Source: Pseudomonas sp. RC10 (GTDB lineage: Bacteria > Pseudomonadota > Gammaproteobacteria > Pseudomonadales > Pseudomonadaceae). Taken from it: a stretch of DNA of 64,000 bases. Shown here one piece after another: positions 8,494 through 16,250 of the stretch. Position numbers and translations under genes: made by a program. The notes beneath the pieces are model-generated. The model was given only the letters and a program-made list of their open reading frames with translations, searched no databases and had not been told where the DNA came from. Position 1 is the stretch's first letter. The number at the start of each line of letters is the position of its first letter. The stretch lies in the NCBI RefSeq assembly GCF_038397775.1, contig NZ_CP151650.1:5022001-5086000 (forward strand), in the 5' to 3' direction.

Positions 8494-10026
8494 TCAATGC
8501 CCTGCCCCCGGCCCGGCCTTGGCGGCGAACGGCGGTTTGGCCATCCAGATGATGAAGATCAGGACCATGAACCCCCAGCCCATCATGTAGAAATAATCCA
8601 CCGTGGACATCATGTAGGCCTGGCTGGTGACCATGCTGTCGAGCTGCGCGTAGGCCTGGTTGCTTGGGCCGCCCAGCATGTCCAGCGCGTGTCGCGTGGT
8701 CGGTTCGTAGGTGTTCACGTTTTCGCTGAGGTACGCGTGGTGCATGTTCGCCCGGCGAATCCAGATCCAGGTCGTCAACGAGGCCGCGAAGCTGCCGCCG
8801 AGGTTACGCAAAAACGTCGCCAGCCCCGAACCGTCGGCAATCTGCGACGGCGGCAGGTCCGACAGCAGGATGCTCAAGGTCGGCATGAAGAACACCGCAA
8901 TCCCCGCCCCCATGAACAGCTGCACCATCGCGATGTGGTAGAAATCCACCTGACTCGTGAAATTCGAGCGCATGAAACAGCTCATGCCGATGACCAGAAA
9001 CGCCAGCCCCGCCAATAGCCGCAGGTCGAACTTCGGCGCGTACTTGCCCACGAACGGCGACAGCAGCACTGGCAATATCCCCAACGGCGCCACGGCCAGC
9101 CCCGCATATGTCGGCGTGTAGCCCATCTGCGTCTGCAACCATTGCGGCAAAATCAGGTTGATCCCGAAAAAGCCCGCGTACCCCAACACCAGACAAATGG
9201 TCCCGACCCTGAAGTTGCGGAACGAAAACAGCCGCAAGTTCACCACCGGGTGCTCATCGGTCAACTCCCAGATGATGAAGGCCGCTATGCCAATGGCCGA
9301 AATCACCGAACCGATGATGATGAAGTTCGACGAGAACCAGTCCAGGTCATTGCCCTTGTCGAGCACCACCTGCAAGGCCCCCACGCCGATGATCAGGGTG
9401 ATCAGCCCGATATAGTCCATGGGCTGTCGGACGATGTTCACCGGGCGTGCCGCCAATTGGGTGCGCACCACGAACGCGGCGAACAGGCCAATCGGCACGT
9501 TGATGAAGAAGATCCACGGCCAGGCATAACTGTCCGTGATCCAGCCGCCGAGAATCGGCCCGGCAATCGGTGCCGCCACCGTGACCATCGCCAGCAGTGC
9601 CAGTGCCATCCCCCGTTTCGCCGGAGGATAGACGGCGATCAACAGCGTTTGCGCCATCGGGTACAGCGGGCCTGCGACCAGACCTTGCACCACCCTGAAG
9701 CCCACGAGTTCAGGCATCGACGTCGAAATGCCACACAAGAACGAGGCAATCACGAACAGCAGCGTCGCCCATATAAAAAGCTTCACCTCGCCAAAACGAC
9801 GGCTCAGCCAGCCGGTCAATGGCAGCGCAATGGCGTTACTGACTGCAAACGAGGTGATAACCCAGGTGCCCTGGTCCGAACTCACTCCCAGGTTGCCGGA
9901 AATCGTCGGCAGCGCAACGTTGGCAATGGTGGTGTCCAGCACCTGCATGAACGTCGCCAGCGACAGGCCGATGGTGCTCAAGACCAGGCTGGGCGGCGTG
10001 AAAGAAGCGGGAGCGTTGTTACTCAT
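8494..10026 (-). CDS. emrB: DHA2-family multidrug efflux permease, EmrB type
   Basis: A 510-residue major facilitator with about 14 predicted membrane segments, the size and topology of EmrB/QacA drug:H+ antiporters. The start at 10026 (MSNNAPASF) has AGGA nine bases upstream. TM1 contains FMQVLDTTIANVALP, the motif D1 region of this family; motif C (GPILGGWITD) is present in TM5. It should work in the inner membrane with the EmrA-like adaptor encoded 63 bases upstream and the outer-membrane lipoprotein of the same operon, expelling hydrophobic drugs or plant phenolics. The true substrates cannot be read from the sequence. Confidence 0.92.
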   Translation of the reverse strand: MSNNAPASFTPPSLVLSTIGLSLATFMQVLDTTIANVALPTISGNLGVSSDQGTWVITSFAVSNAIALPLTGWLSRRFGEVKLFIWATLLFVIASFLCGISTSMPELVGFRVVQGLVAGPLYPMAQTLLIAVYPPAKRGMALALLAMVTVAAPIAGPILGGWITDSYAWPWIFFINVPIGLFAAFVVRTQLAARPVNIVRQPMDYIGLITLIIGVGALQVVLDKGNDLDWFSSNFIIIGSVISAIGIAAFIIWELTDEHPVVNLRLFSFRNFRVGTICLVLGYAGFFGINLILPQWLQTQMGYTPTYAGLAVAPLGILPVLLSPFVGKYAPKFDLRLLAGLAFLVIGMSCFMRSNFTSQVDFYHIAMVQLFMGAGIAVFFMPTLSILLSDLPPSQIADGSGLATFLRNLGGSFAASLTTWIWIRRANMHHAYLSENVNTYEPTTRHALDMLGGPSNQAYAQLDSMVTSQAYMMSTVDYFYMMGWGFMVLIFIIWMAKPPFAAKAGPGAGH

Positions 10027-10089
10027 CGCGAATCCTTTGACTCTTGGAAATGGCCCCGACCTGAGAGTCGGAGCCAATGAATCGGCGGG

Positions 10090-11388
10090 TTAGCGCTGGG
10101 CAGCCTTGTTCGGGCCGGAGGCGCTGTTCTCGTGAATCAGGCGCCCGATCAGGGTGTCGGCTTCGGCCAGTTGCTTGACGTACACGTCGGTGGTGAAAGA
10201 GGCCTGTTTAGGCGGCTGTTGCGCCAGCACCGGGCCATTCTGGTCGTGCAGGTTCACGTCAACGACGGTGGACAGGCCGATACGCAGCGGGTTTTGCTTC
10301 AGTTCGTCAGGGTTGATGTGAATCCGCACCGGCACCCGTTGCACGATCTTGATCCAGTTACCCGTGGCGTTCTGCGCGGGCAGCAGGGCAAACGCGCTGC
10401 CGGTCCCGGCGCCGACGCTGTCCACGGTGCCGCTGTATTTCACGTCGCTGCCGTACAGGTCCGCTTCGATGTCCACCGGCTGGCCGATGCGCATCTTGCC
10501 CAGCTGGGTTTCCTTGAAGTTCGCATCGATCCACACCTGATCCAGCGGGATCACCGCCATCAGCGCCGTACCCGGCTGAACGCGCTGACCCAGCTGCACC
10601 GTACGCTTGGCGACATAGCCCGTGACCGGCGCAATCAGCGTGCTGCGGGCGCTGTTCAGGTAAGCCTGACGGAACTGCGACGCGGCCGCTTTCACGTCCG
10701 GATGCGACGCCACGTTGGTGTCGTCCACCAGCGCGGTGCTGGTCACCAGTTGCTGCTGGATGTTGTTCAGGGCGTTTTGCGCACTGGTCAGGTCATCCTG
10801 CGCGTGGGACAGCTCTTCCTGGGAAATTGCCCCGCCCGCTGCCAGGTTGCGACGACGGTTGTAGTTGTCCTGAGCCCGTTTGACCTCGGCACGCTGGGCG
10901 GCCAATTGCGCCTTGATGCCGTCCACATTGCTGTAGAGACCACGCACCTGACGCACGACCTTGCCCAGATTCGCTTCAGCACTTTGCAATGCAACTTCGG
11001 CGTCGTTCGGGTCGAACTGCACCAGCACCTGCCCTTCGCGAACCAGATCGCCATCGTCGGCGCCGATACTGACCACCGTGCCCGTGGTTTGCGGAGTGAT
11101 CTCCACCACGTTGCCGTTGACGTAGGCGTCGTCGGTGCTTTCGTACCACTGGCCGTAAATCTCATACCAGGCCCAGACGCCGATACCGGCGAGGATCACG
11201 ATGATCAACAGGCCAAACATCAGCAGTTTGCGCTTGCGCGGGTTTTTCTGCGGCTGACCCGGCGCGGCCTTCTGGTCTTTCTGGTCCTTCTGGTCCTTCT
11301 GACCATTCTGGTTCTGCTGTTCGCCCGGCTTCTGAGCGTCGTTCTGTTGTTCGTTTGCTGGGTTGTTTTCGCTATCGGCGTTGGCCAT
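10090..11388 (-). CDS. emrA: HlyD-family membrane fusion protein, EmrA type
   Basis: Periplasmic adaptor of the efflux system, 432 residues. A polar, Gln/Asn/Lys-rich cytoplasmic tail (1-52, with KDQ repeats) precedes one membrane anchor (55-75). Next come a biotinyl-lipoyl half-motif, a coiled-coil hairpin (about 125-220), the second lipoyl half and a beta-barrel region (VWIDANFKETQL). The KDQ repeats come from a nine-base tandem repeat near 11280-11310. The gene lies ten bases after the outer-membrane component and before emrB. It links the inner-membrane pump to the outer-membrane channel. Confidence 0.93.
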   Translation of the reverse strand: MANADSENNPANEQQNDAQKPGEQQNQNGQKDQKDQKDQKAAPGQPQKNPRKRKLLMFGLLIIVILAGIGVWAWYEIYGQWYESTDDAYVNGNVVEITPQTTGTVVSIGADDGDLVREGQVLVQFDPNDAEVALQSAEANLGKVVRQVRGLYSNVDGIKAQLAAQRAEVKRAQDNYNRRRNLAAGGAISQEELSHAQDDLTSAQNALNNIQQQLVTSTALVDDTNVASHPDVKAAASQFRQAYLNSARSTLIAPVTGYVAKRTVQLGQRVQPGTALMAVIPLDQVWIDANFKETQLGKMRIGQPVDIEADLYGSDVKYSGTVDSVGAGTGSAFALLPAQNATGNWIKIVQRVPVRIHINPDELKQNPLRIGLSTVVDVNLHDQNGPVLAQQPPKQASFTTDVYVKQLAEADTLIGRLIHENSASGPNKAAQR

Positions 11389-11398
11389 GACGATTACC

Positions 11399-12895
11399 TT
11401 AATGGGTCAGCGATGCAGTTGACGGGACGGCCGGGGCGGCGTTTTCGCCGGGCTTGCTCTCTTCAAAGCCTCCCCCCAGTGCCTGCATCAACTGGATCGA
11501 AAGATCGATTCGTTCCGCGTTCAGATCAGCCAGTTGGCGTTGCGATTGCAGCAGTTGCTGCTCAACGCTCAACACATCGAGGTAGTTGCCGATCCCCGAT
11601 GAGTAGCGCTGAACGACGGTGTTGTAGGACTTCTGAATGACGTCGGTGGCCTGCTGACGGGCGTCGATCTGCCCGCTGATCGAACGCAATTGGCCGATGT
11701 TGTCGCTGACATCACCCAAGGCACGCACCAGGCTTTTGTTGTACTGCGCGACGGCCAGGTCGTAGTCGGCGTCCCGGGCATCGAGGTCGGCGCGACGGCG
11801 ACCGCCATCGAAGATCGGCAACGAAACGGTCGGCGCGACGTTAAAGAAGCGGCTCGCCGAACCGAACATCGCGTCACCCAGCAGCGACTCCACCCCAGCC
11901 GACGCACTGAGGTTCAGGTTCGGGTAGAAGTTGGTCTTGCTGACCGCGATGTCCTTGTTCGCGGCCTCGACCCGCCAGCGGGCAGCCACCAGATCAGGGC
12001 GACGGCCGAGCAATTCAGCCGGCACCACCGACGGCAGGGCGACGACCGCAGGCTTCAGCACGGTCGGACGCGCCAGCTCTTCGCCGCGATCCGGGCCTTT
12101 GCCCATCAACACGGCCAGGGTGATCTTGGCGGTGCGCAGGCGTTTGTCGGCGTCGACCAAGGCCTCGCGAGAGCTGGCTTCCAGGCTTTCGGTCTGCTGG
12201 TATTGGTACTCGCTGTCGATGCCGGACTTGAAGCGACGGGCGCCCAGCTCCAGCAATTGCCGCGTGCGTTTCAGGTCGTCGGCGGCCAGATCGCGAACGA
12301 TGTAGGCCTGACCCAGATCGCTGTAGGCGCGGGCGACGTCGGCCGCAAGGGTCAACTGCGCGGCGCGCTGGTCGATTTCAGACGCGCGGGCCTGGCCCAA
12401 CGCCGCTTCCCAGGCAGCACGCTGGCCGCCCCACAGGTCGAAGTTGTAATTGAAGCTGGCGCCCAGACTGCGCAGCGTGCTGTAACGGTCGCCCGTGCCG
12501 GTCGGGTCCTGATCCTTGGCCAGACGAGAACGGCTGACGCTGGCGTTGGCATCGACGGTCGGCATGCGCTCGGCGTCGGCGGCATAGGCGGCAGCACTGG
12601 CCTGGTGAGTCCGTGCGGCGGCGATCTGCATGTCAGGGCTGTCGCGCAGGGCTTCCGTGATCAGGCCGTTGAGTTGAGGGTCGCCCAGGCTGGTCCACCA
12701 GTCGCGCTTCGGCCAGGCCGCTGGCGACAGGTTAATGCCATTGAGGCTGTTTCCGGCCTGCAAGCTGTTGGCGTCGATGCCGACGGCCTCGGTGTGCAAG
12801 CCTTTGGAGTTCGCGCAACCGGCCATGACCAGTGCGGCGAACACAAGACTGAGAGAGGTGCGCAAGGCCGAGCCCTGCGGGGATCGAATGTTCAT
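11399..12895 (-). CDS. Outer-membrane efflux lipoprotein, OprM/NodT family
   Basis: The 498-residue TolC-like channel of the tripartite pump. I place the start at 12895 (MNIRSPQGSALRTS), where ATGA overlaps the marR stop; the open frame upstream lies over marR. A lipoprotein signal ends in VMAGC with Cys27 as the lipidated residue. Two outer-membrane efflux repeats follow, with the typical phrases YNFDLWGGQRAAWEAA and SLPIFDGGRRRADLDA. It should form a trimeric beta-barrel with a periplasmic alpha-helical tunnel docking onto EmrA. Confidence 0.93.
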   Translation of the reverse strand: MNIRSPQGSALRTSLSLVFAALVMAGCANSKGLHTEAVGIDANSLQAGNSLNGINLSPAAWPKRDWWTSLGDPQLNGLITEALRDSPDMQIAAARTHQASAAAYAADAERMPTVDANASVSRSRLAKDQDPTGTGDRYSTLRSLGASFNYNFDLWGGQRAAWEAALGQARASEIDQRAAQLTLAADVARAYSDLGQAYIVRDLAADDLKRTRQLLELGARRFKSGIDSEYQYQQTESLEASSREALVDADKRLRTAKITLAVLMGKGPDRGEELARPTVLKPAVVALPSVVPAELLGRRPDLVAARWRVEAANKDIAVSKTNFYPNLNLSASAGVESLLGDAMFGSASRFFNVAPTVSLPIFDGGRRRADLDARDADYDLAVAQYNKSLVRALGDVSDNIGQLRSISGQIDARQQATDVIQKSYNTVVQRYSSGIGNYLDVLSVEQQLLQSQRQLADLNAERIDLSIQLMQALGGGFEESKPGENAAPAVPSTASLTH

Positions 12896-13365
12896 TTGGC
12901 TGCAATCCGGGCGAGTGTGATCGGGTCCGCCGCCGCGACCAGCACCTTGGTGAGCAATTTTTCCAGCATGGCCAGTTCGTCCTTGTCCAACACCCCGACC
13001 ATTTCGTTCAGGGCCTCTGCGCCGATCTGCGGCAACAGGTCCGACAGCGTTTTGCCGGCGTCGGTCAACACGAGGCGAACCTGACGCCGATCCGATTCGG
13101 AGCGGGTACGGGCCAGCAGGTCTTTCTGCTCCAGACGGTCGAGCATGCGCGTCATGGAGCCGCTGTCCAGGCACAGCGAACGGCAGAGATCAGCCGGTGT
13201 TTCGGCGCCATACAACGCGACGATGATCAGCACTTTGAATTGCTGAGCCGTCAGCTCGTAGGGTTCAAGCAGCTTGTCGAGGATACGGTTTTTCAGTTGC
13301 TCGGCTCGGCCGATCAGCATGCCCAGCAGGCTGCATTGAAAACTCTCGGGAGTGAAATGTGCCAT
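12892..13365 (-). CDS. MarR-family transcriptional repressor
   Basis: A 157-residue winged-helix regulator. The DNA-recognition region is visible at about residues 55-95 (LCLDSGSMTRMLDRLEQKDLL) with the wing RTRSESDRRQVRLVLT. It is the first gene of the efflux operon and overlaps the lipoprotein gene by four bases. Two palindromes directly upstream fit operators for a dimeric MarR protein, so it probably represses itself and the pump, with release by a small phenolic or drug ligand, as for EmrR/MprA. Ligand identity is unknown. Confidence 0.92.
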   Translation of the reverse strand: MAHFTPESFQCSLLGMLIGRAEQLKNRILDKLLEPYELTAQQFKVLIIVALYGAETPADLCRSLCLDSGSMTRMLDRLEQKDLLARTRSESDRRQVRLVLTDAGKTLSDLLPQIGAEALNEMVGVLDKDELAMLEKLLTKVLVAAADPITLARIAAK

Positions 13366-13382
13366 TGATAGCCACCCATTAT

Positions 13383-13428
13383 CTGCCTAGGCAGTGATTT
13401 TGAGCTGATATTACTGCCTAAGCAGTAA
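13383..13428. promoter_or_regulatory. Two palindromic operators for the MarR repressor
   Basis: The perfect palindrome CTGCCTAGGCAG is at 13383-13394 and TTACTGCCTAAGCAGTAA (seven-base perfect arms) at 13411-13428. Both share the core CTGCCTA-GCAG and their centres are 31 bases apart, about three helical turns, so dimers would bind the same face. They lie 18 to 63 bases upstream of the marR start. Confidence 0.75.
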
Positions 13429-13514
13429 ACACACAATGAAACAATTTTTAGGATGCAGAGTTCCAGACGAATGTGCTCGTCGGATGAGAGGAAGTGTGCT
13501 TGGGCGGCTGGGAA

Positions 13515-14123
13515 TTACAGCGCAGGCACGCCGCTGTGAAACCGGAAATCCTCGTCCGGGCTTTCGATGAGTTCGCGCTCCGCCAAGCGAATCTCTTCGA
13601 TTTTGGCGTTAACGTCCGCCTCGTCGCCATAGGTGTAGGCCAGCTTCAGGTAATCCTGAAAATGCCGGGCCTCGGACTTGAGCAAGCTGGCGTAGAACTT
13701 CGACAGGTCGGCATCCAGATGCGGGACCAGTGCGGCGAAACGTTCGCAGGAGCGCGCTTCGACAATGGCGCCGACGATCAGCGCGTCGGTCAATCGGTAG
13801 GGGTTGTGGGTGCGAACGAGCTTGCGCAACGACCCGGCATAACGCGCCGAGCTGATGTTGGCCATGGGGATGCCGCGCTTCTTGATGATGCCGATCACCT
13901 GCTCGAAGTGACGCAACTCTTCCCGTGCCAGACGCGACATTTTCGCCAAGAGGTCGAATTTGTCGTTGTACTGGAACATGAACTGGAACGCCGCACCGGC
14001 GGCTTTCTTTTCATTGTTCGCGTGGTCGATCAGCAGGATATCCAGGTTCTGCAAGGCGGCCTGAACCCAGGCGTCCGGGGTCGGGCAAAGCAGGAAGGCA
14101 TTGATGTCTGGATAAAGCGGCAT
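13515..14123 (-). CDS. miaE: tRNA-(ms2io6A)-hydroxylase
   Basis: A 202-residue ferritin-like non-haem diiron monooxygenase that hydroxylates the isopentenyl group of ms2i6A37 in tRNAs. I take the ATG at 14123 (MPLYPDINAFLLCPTP). Iron ligands fit the repeated ExxH pattern: REELRHFEQV and SEARHFQDY, with further glutamates in HANNEKKAAG and IVEARSCERF. The length matches MiaE of pseudomonads. It is divergent from the universal stress gene, with a 194-base gap between the starts. Confidence 0.93.
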   Translation of the reverse strand: MPLYPDINAFLLCPTPDAWVQAALQNLDILLIDHANNEKKAAGAAFQFMFQYNDKFDLLAKMSRLAREELRHFEQVIGIIKKRGIPMANISSARYAGSLRKLVRTHNPYRLTDALIVGAIVEARSCERFAALVPHLDADLSKFYASLLKSEARHFQDYLKLAYTYGDEADVNAKIEEIRLAERELIESPDEDFRFHSGVPAL

Positions 14124-14317
14124 GGGTTCACGACTGGCAGAGTGGGAAAGGCGCAGCATTATACGGGCCTCGACGCGCAGAACCAGCCTCTTGGGCTGGA
14201 AATCCGATGACCCCGATCAACGCGTCGCCTCGTCTGGGCCAGCTATAGTCAAGGGGCGAACCCCGACAGCTCAAGCAGGGTCGAAGGTTTCATGACGTCT
14301 TCCAAGGAGATCCGCTC

Positions 14318-15193
14318 ATGCACGCGATTCGCAGGATTCTGGTGGTCATTGAACCCAACGCCGACACCGATCAGGCCGCCAACCTCACGATGCCCCGCGC
14401 TTGCCTGATCGCTCGTGCCACCGAGGCCAGCCTGCATCTGTTGGTGTGCGACAAAAGTGCGGATCACGGCGAACTGCTGTCGGACCTTCGCCATGTGCTG
14501 GAAGCCAAGGGGATCGAGGTCACCACCGAGCAGAACTGGCACGAAAGCACGCACCAGACCATCGTCCAGGCGCAACAGGCGCAGGGCGCGGACCTGGTCA
14601 TCAAACAGCACTTTCCCGACAGCACTCTGAGAAGAGCCCTGCTCACCCCGGCGGACTGGAAATTGCTGCGCCACTGCCCGTGCCCGGTGCTGATGGTGAA
14701 GTCCGACAGGCCGTGGAAAGGCGGGGCGATTCTGGCGGCCGTCGATGTCGGCAATCCGGACGGCGAGCACACGGCCTTGCACTACAGCATCGTCCAGCAC
14801 GGTTTTGACCTGGCAGAGATGGCGGGCGGTGAACTCCACGTGATCGCGGCGCACCCCTCCCCCACGCTGTCGGCGGCAGAGCCGGTGTATCAACTGCCGA
14901 CCCACGTCGAGGGGGAATATCGCGAACAGTGCAAGGCGTTTCAGACCGAGTTCGACATCGACGATGCTCACCTGCACATTGCCGAGGGACCGGCGGATGT
15001 GCTGATCCCGTTCACAGCACATCATTTACAGGCGGCGGTAACCGTCATTGGAACCGTGGCGCGGACGGGATTTTCGGGCGCGCTGATCGGGAACACGGCA
15101 GAAGTGGTGCTGGACTCGCTGGAAAGCGATGTGCTGGTGCTGAAAAGCGAGGAGATCGTGGCGCAGTTGAAGAAGCATCTGGCGCAGGCTTGA
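14318..15193 (+). CDS. Universal stress protein, tandem UspE-type
   Basis: A 291-residue protein of two UspA domains (about 1-130 and 150-285). The second domain keeps the nucleotide-binding glycine pattern in GTVARTGFSGALIGNTAE; the first is degenerate at that point (HFPDSTLRRALLTPADW). This asymmetry is known in UspE-like proteins. AAGGAG stands ten bases before the ATG. The protein is cytoplasmic and probably acts in stress or anaerobic adaptation; the exact role is not shown here. Confidence 0.88.
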   Translation: MHAIRRILVVIEPNADTDQAANLTMPRACLIARATEASLHLLVCDKSADHGELLSDLRHVLEAKGIEVTTEQNWHESTHQTIVQAQQAQGADLVIKQHFPDSTLRRALLTPADWKLLRHCPCPVLMVKSDRPWKGGAILAAVDVGNPDGEHTALHYSIVQHGFDLAEMAGGELHVIAAHPSPTLSAAEPVYQLPTHVEGEYREQCKAFQTEFDIDDAHLHIAEGPADVLIPFTAHHLQAAVTVIGTVARTGFSGALIGNTAEVVLDSLESDVLVLKSEEIVAQLKKHLAQA

Positions 15194-15240
15194 TGCGGCT
15201 TCTCTTCTGAAACGACCACTTCGCGATAACCACGTCCCTT

Positions 15241-15327
15241 GTGGGAGCGAATTCATTCGCGAAAGGCCAGTACATTCGGCACATCATTGTCGTCTGTAAG
15301 CATTTCCGCGAATGAATTGGCTCCCGC
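15241..15327. repeat. REPIN, 24-base arms of a second REP type
   Basis: Arms 15241-15264 and 15304-15327 are inverted repeats with three mismatches (core GCGAATTCATTCGCG in the left arm). The sequence family differs from the elements at 8395 and 49595. It lies between the convergent ends of the stress-protein and DUF1289 genes. A single copy of the same core, in the other orientation, is at 3459-3482. Confidence 0.8.
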
Positions 15328-15343
15328 AGATGATCCGAGGCGC

Positions 15344-15811
15344 TTACCCCATCGCATCCTTCAAGAAACCCGGCGCGATGTAACGTTCGTAATGCGCTTC
15401 GGACAGCAGGAAGAATTCCCGATCAATGGCATCGCGCAGTTCAGGCAGCGGCCAGTCGCGAAATTCGGGCATCAGCACCATGCCGTACGCTTCCACGTTA
15501 TTGATCACCCTCGCCCCGCGCGCGATCAATTGGTATGCCCAGCAATACTCCGACTGCTGCGGCACGAAGCGGATTTTGCGCTGTTCGAGCTGCTGCCGCA
15601 GCAAACCGGGGTCGAACACTTCGACTTTCGCAGCCATTACCTGCACCAGCAATTGTTCGAGCCGCAGCCACACCGCGCGCTTTTCTTCCTCGTTGTAGCC
15701 ATTCCAGTGAATGACTTCGTGGTGAAAACGCTTGCATCCCCGGCACACGAGGTCCCCGTAAACGGTGGAACACAGGCCGACACAGGGCGTTTTGATGATG
15801 TGGTTGGGCAT
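15344..15811 (-). CDS. DUF1289 family protein with Cys cluster
   Basis: A 155-residue protein from the ATG at 15811 (MPNHIIKTPCVGLCS). The N-terminus has the DUF1289 signature CVGLCSTVYGD-x-CRGC, four cysteines that probably bind zinc or an iron-sulfur centre, followed by the typical FHHEVIHWN. The C-terminal 80 residues go beyond the minimal domain and are common in pseudomonad versions. The biochemical function of this family is not established. It is divergent from acnB. Confidence 0.85.
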   Translation of the reverse strand: MPNHIIKTPCVGLCSTVYGDLVCRGCKRFHHEVIHWNGYNEEEKRAVWLRLEQLLVQVMAAKVEVFDPGLLRQQLEQRKIRFVPQQSEYCWAYQLIARGARVINNVEAYGMVLMPEFRDWPLPELRDAIDREFFLLSEAHYERYIAPGFLKDAMG

Positions 15812-15841
15812 GGCGGAAAAACACGGCAGCGGACGAAACAA

Positions 15842-16250
15842 GCCCGCATGTTAGCCCTTTGTCTAAATCGGTACACCCCCGAAGATGTAGGGGCTAACTT
15901 ACCTTTCCCTTTTTTTTGCCGTAGAATCACCGAGCCTTTTAAGGCGCCAATGTCCGTTGGAAGCTGTTTTCAAAGCGTCACGAGCACAGTCCAGGATCTG
16001 TACGGAAAGTCGGCAAGCCCCACTTTTCCCTATGGAGCCTTACCCCGCAGTACGGTTCGACGCAGGCGTAATCCTGCGTCCCCTCCCTCCCAGAGCCGTT
16101 CATGCAGGCGTAAAACTTTGAAAACAGCTTCTGTTGGAGATCGTCAGCTTCCTGCCTGAAAACTCAAAAAGTTTTGACATGCACGGTCGCGGACTTTTTC
16201 CGGATGAGCGTCCCGGACACCCATTTGGGACCACTGATGAGGGTAATACT
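15842..16250 (+). promoter_or_regulatory. Long structured leader region upstream of acnB
   Basis: This 409-base non-coding stretch has three visible elements. GAAGCTGTTTTCAAAG (15960-15975) is perfectly complementary to 16116-16131, closing a loop of about 140 bases. A tight hairpin GACGCAGG/CCTGCGTC occupies 16059-16080. A possible sigma-70 promoter (TTACCT, 17 bases, TAGAAT) is at 15899-15927, which would give a leader of roughly 315 nucleotides. I found no convincing gene in it. Confidence 0.5.

Noticed and set aside
16174..16200. TTGACA close to the acnB start, as a promoter -35 box
   Set aside because: No acceptable -10 box at 16-18 bases. The candidate at 15899-15927 has a better spacing and -10.
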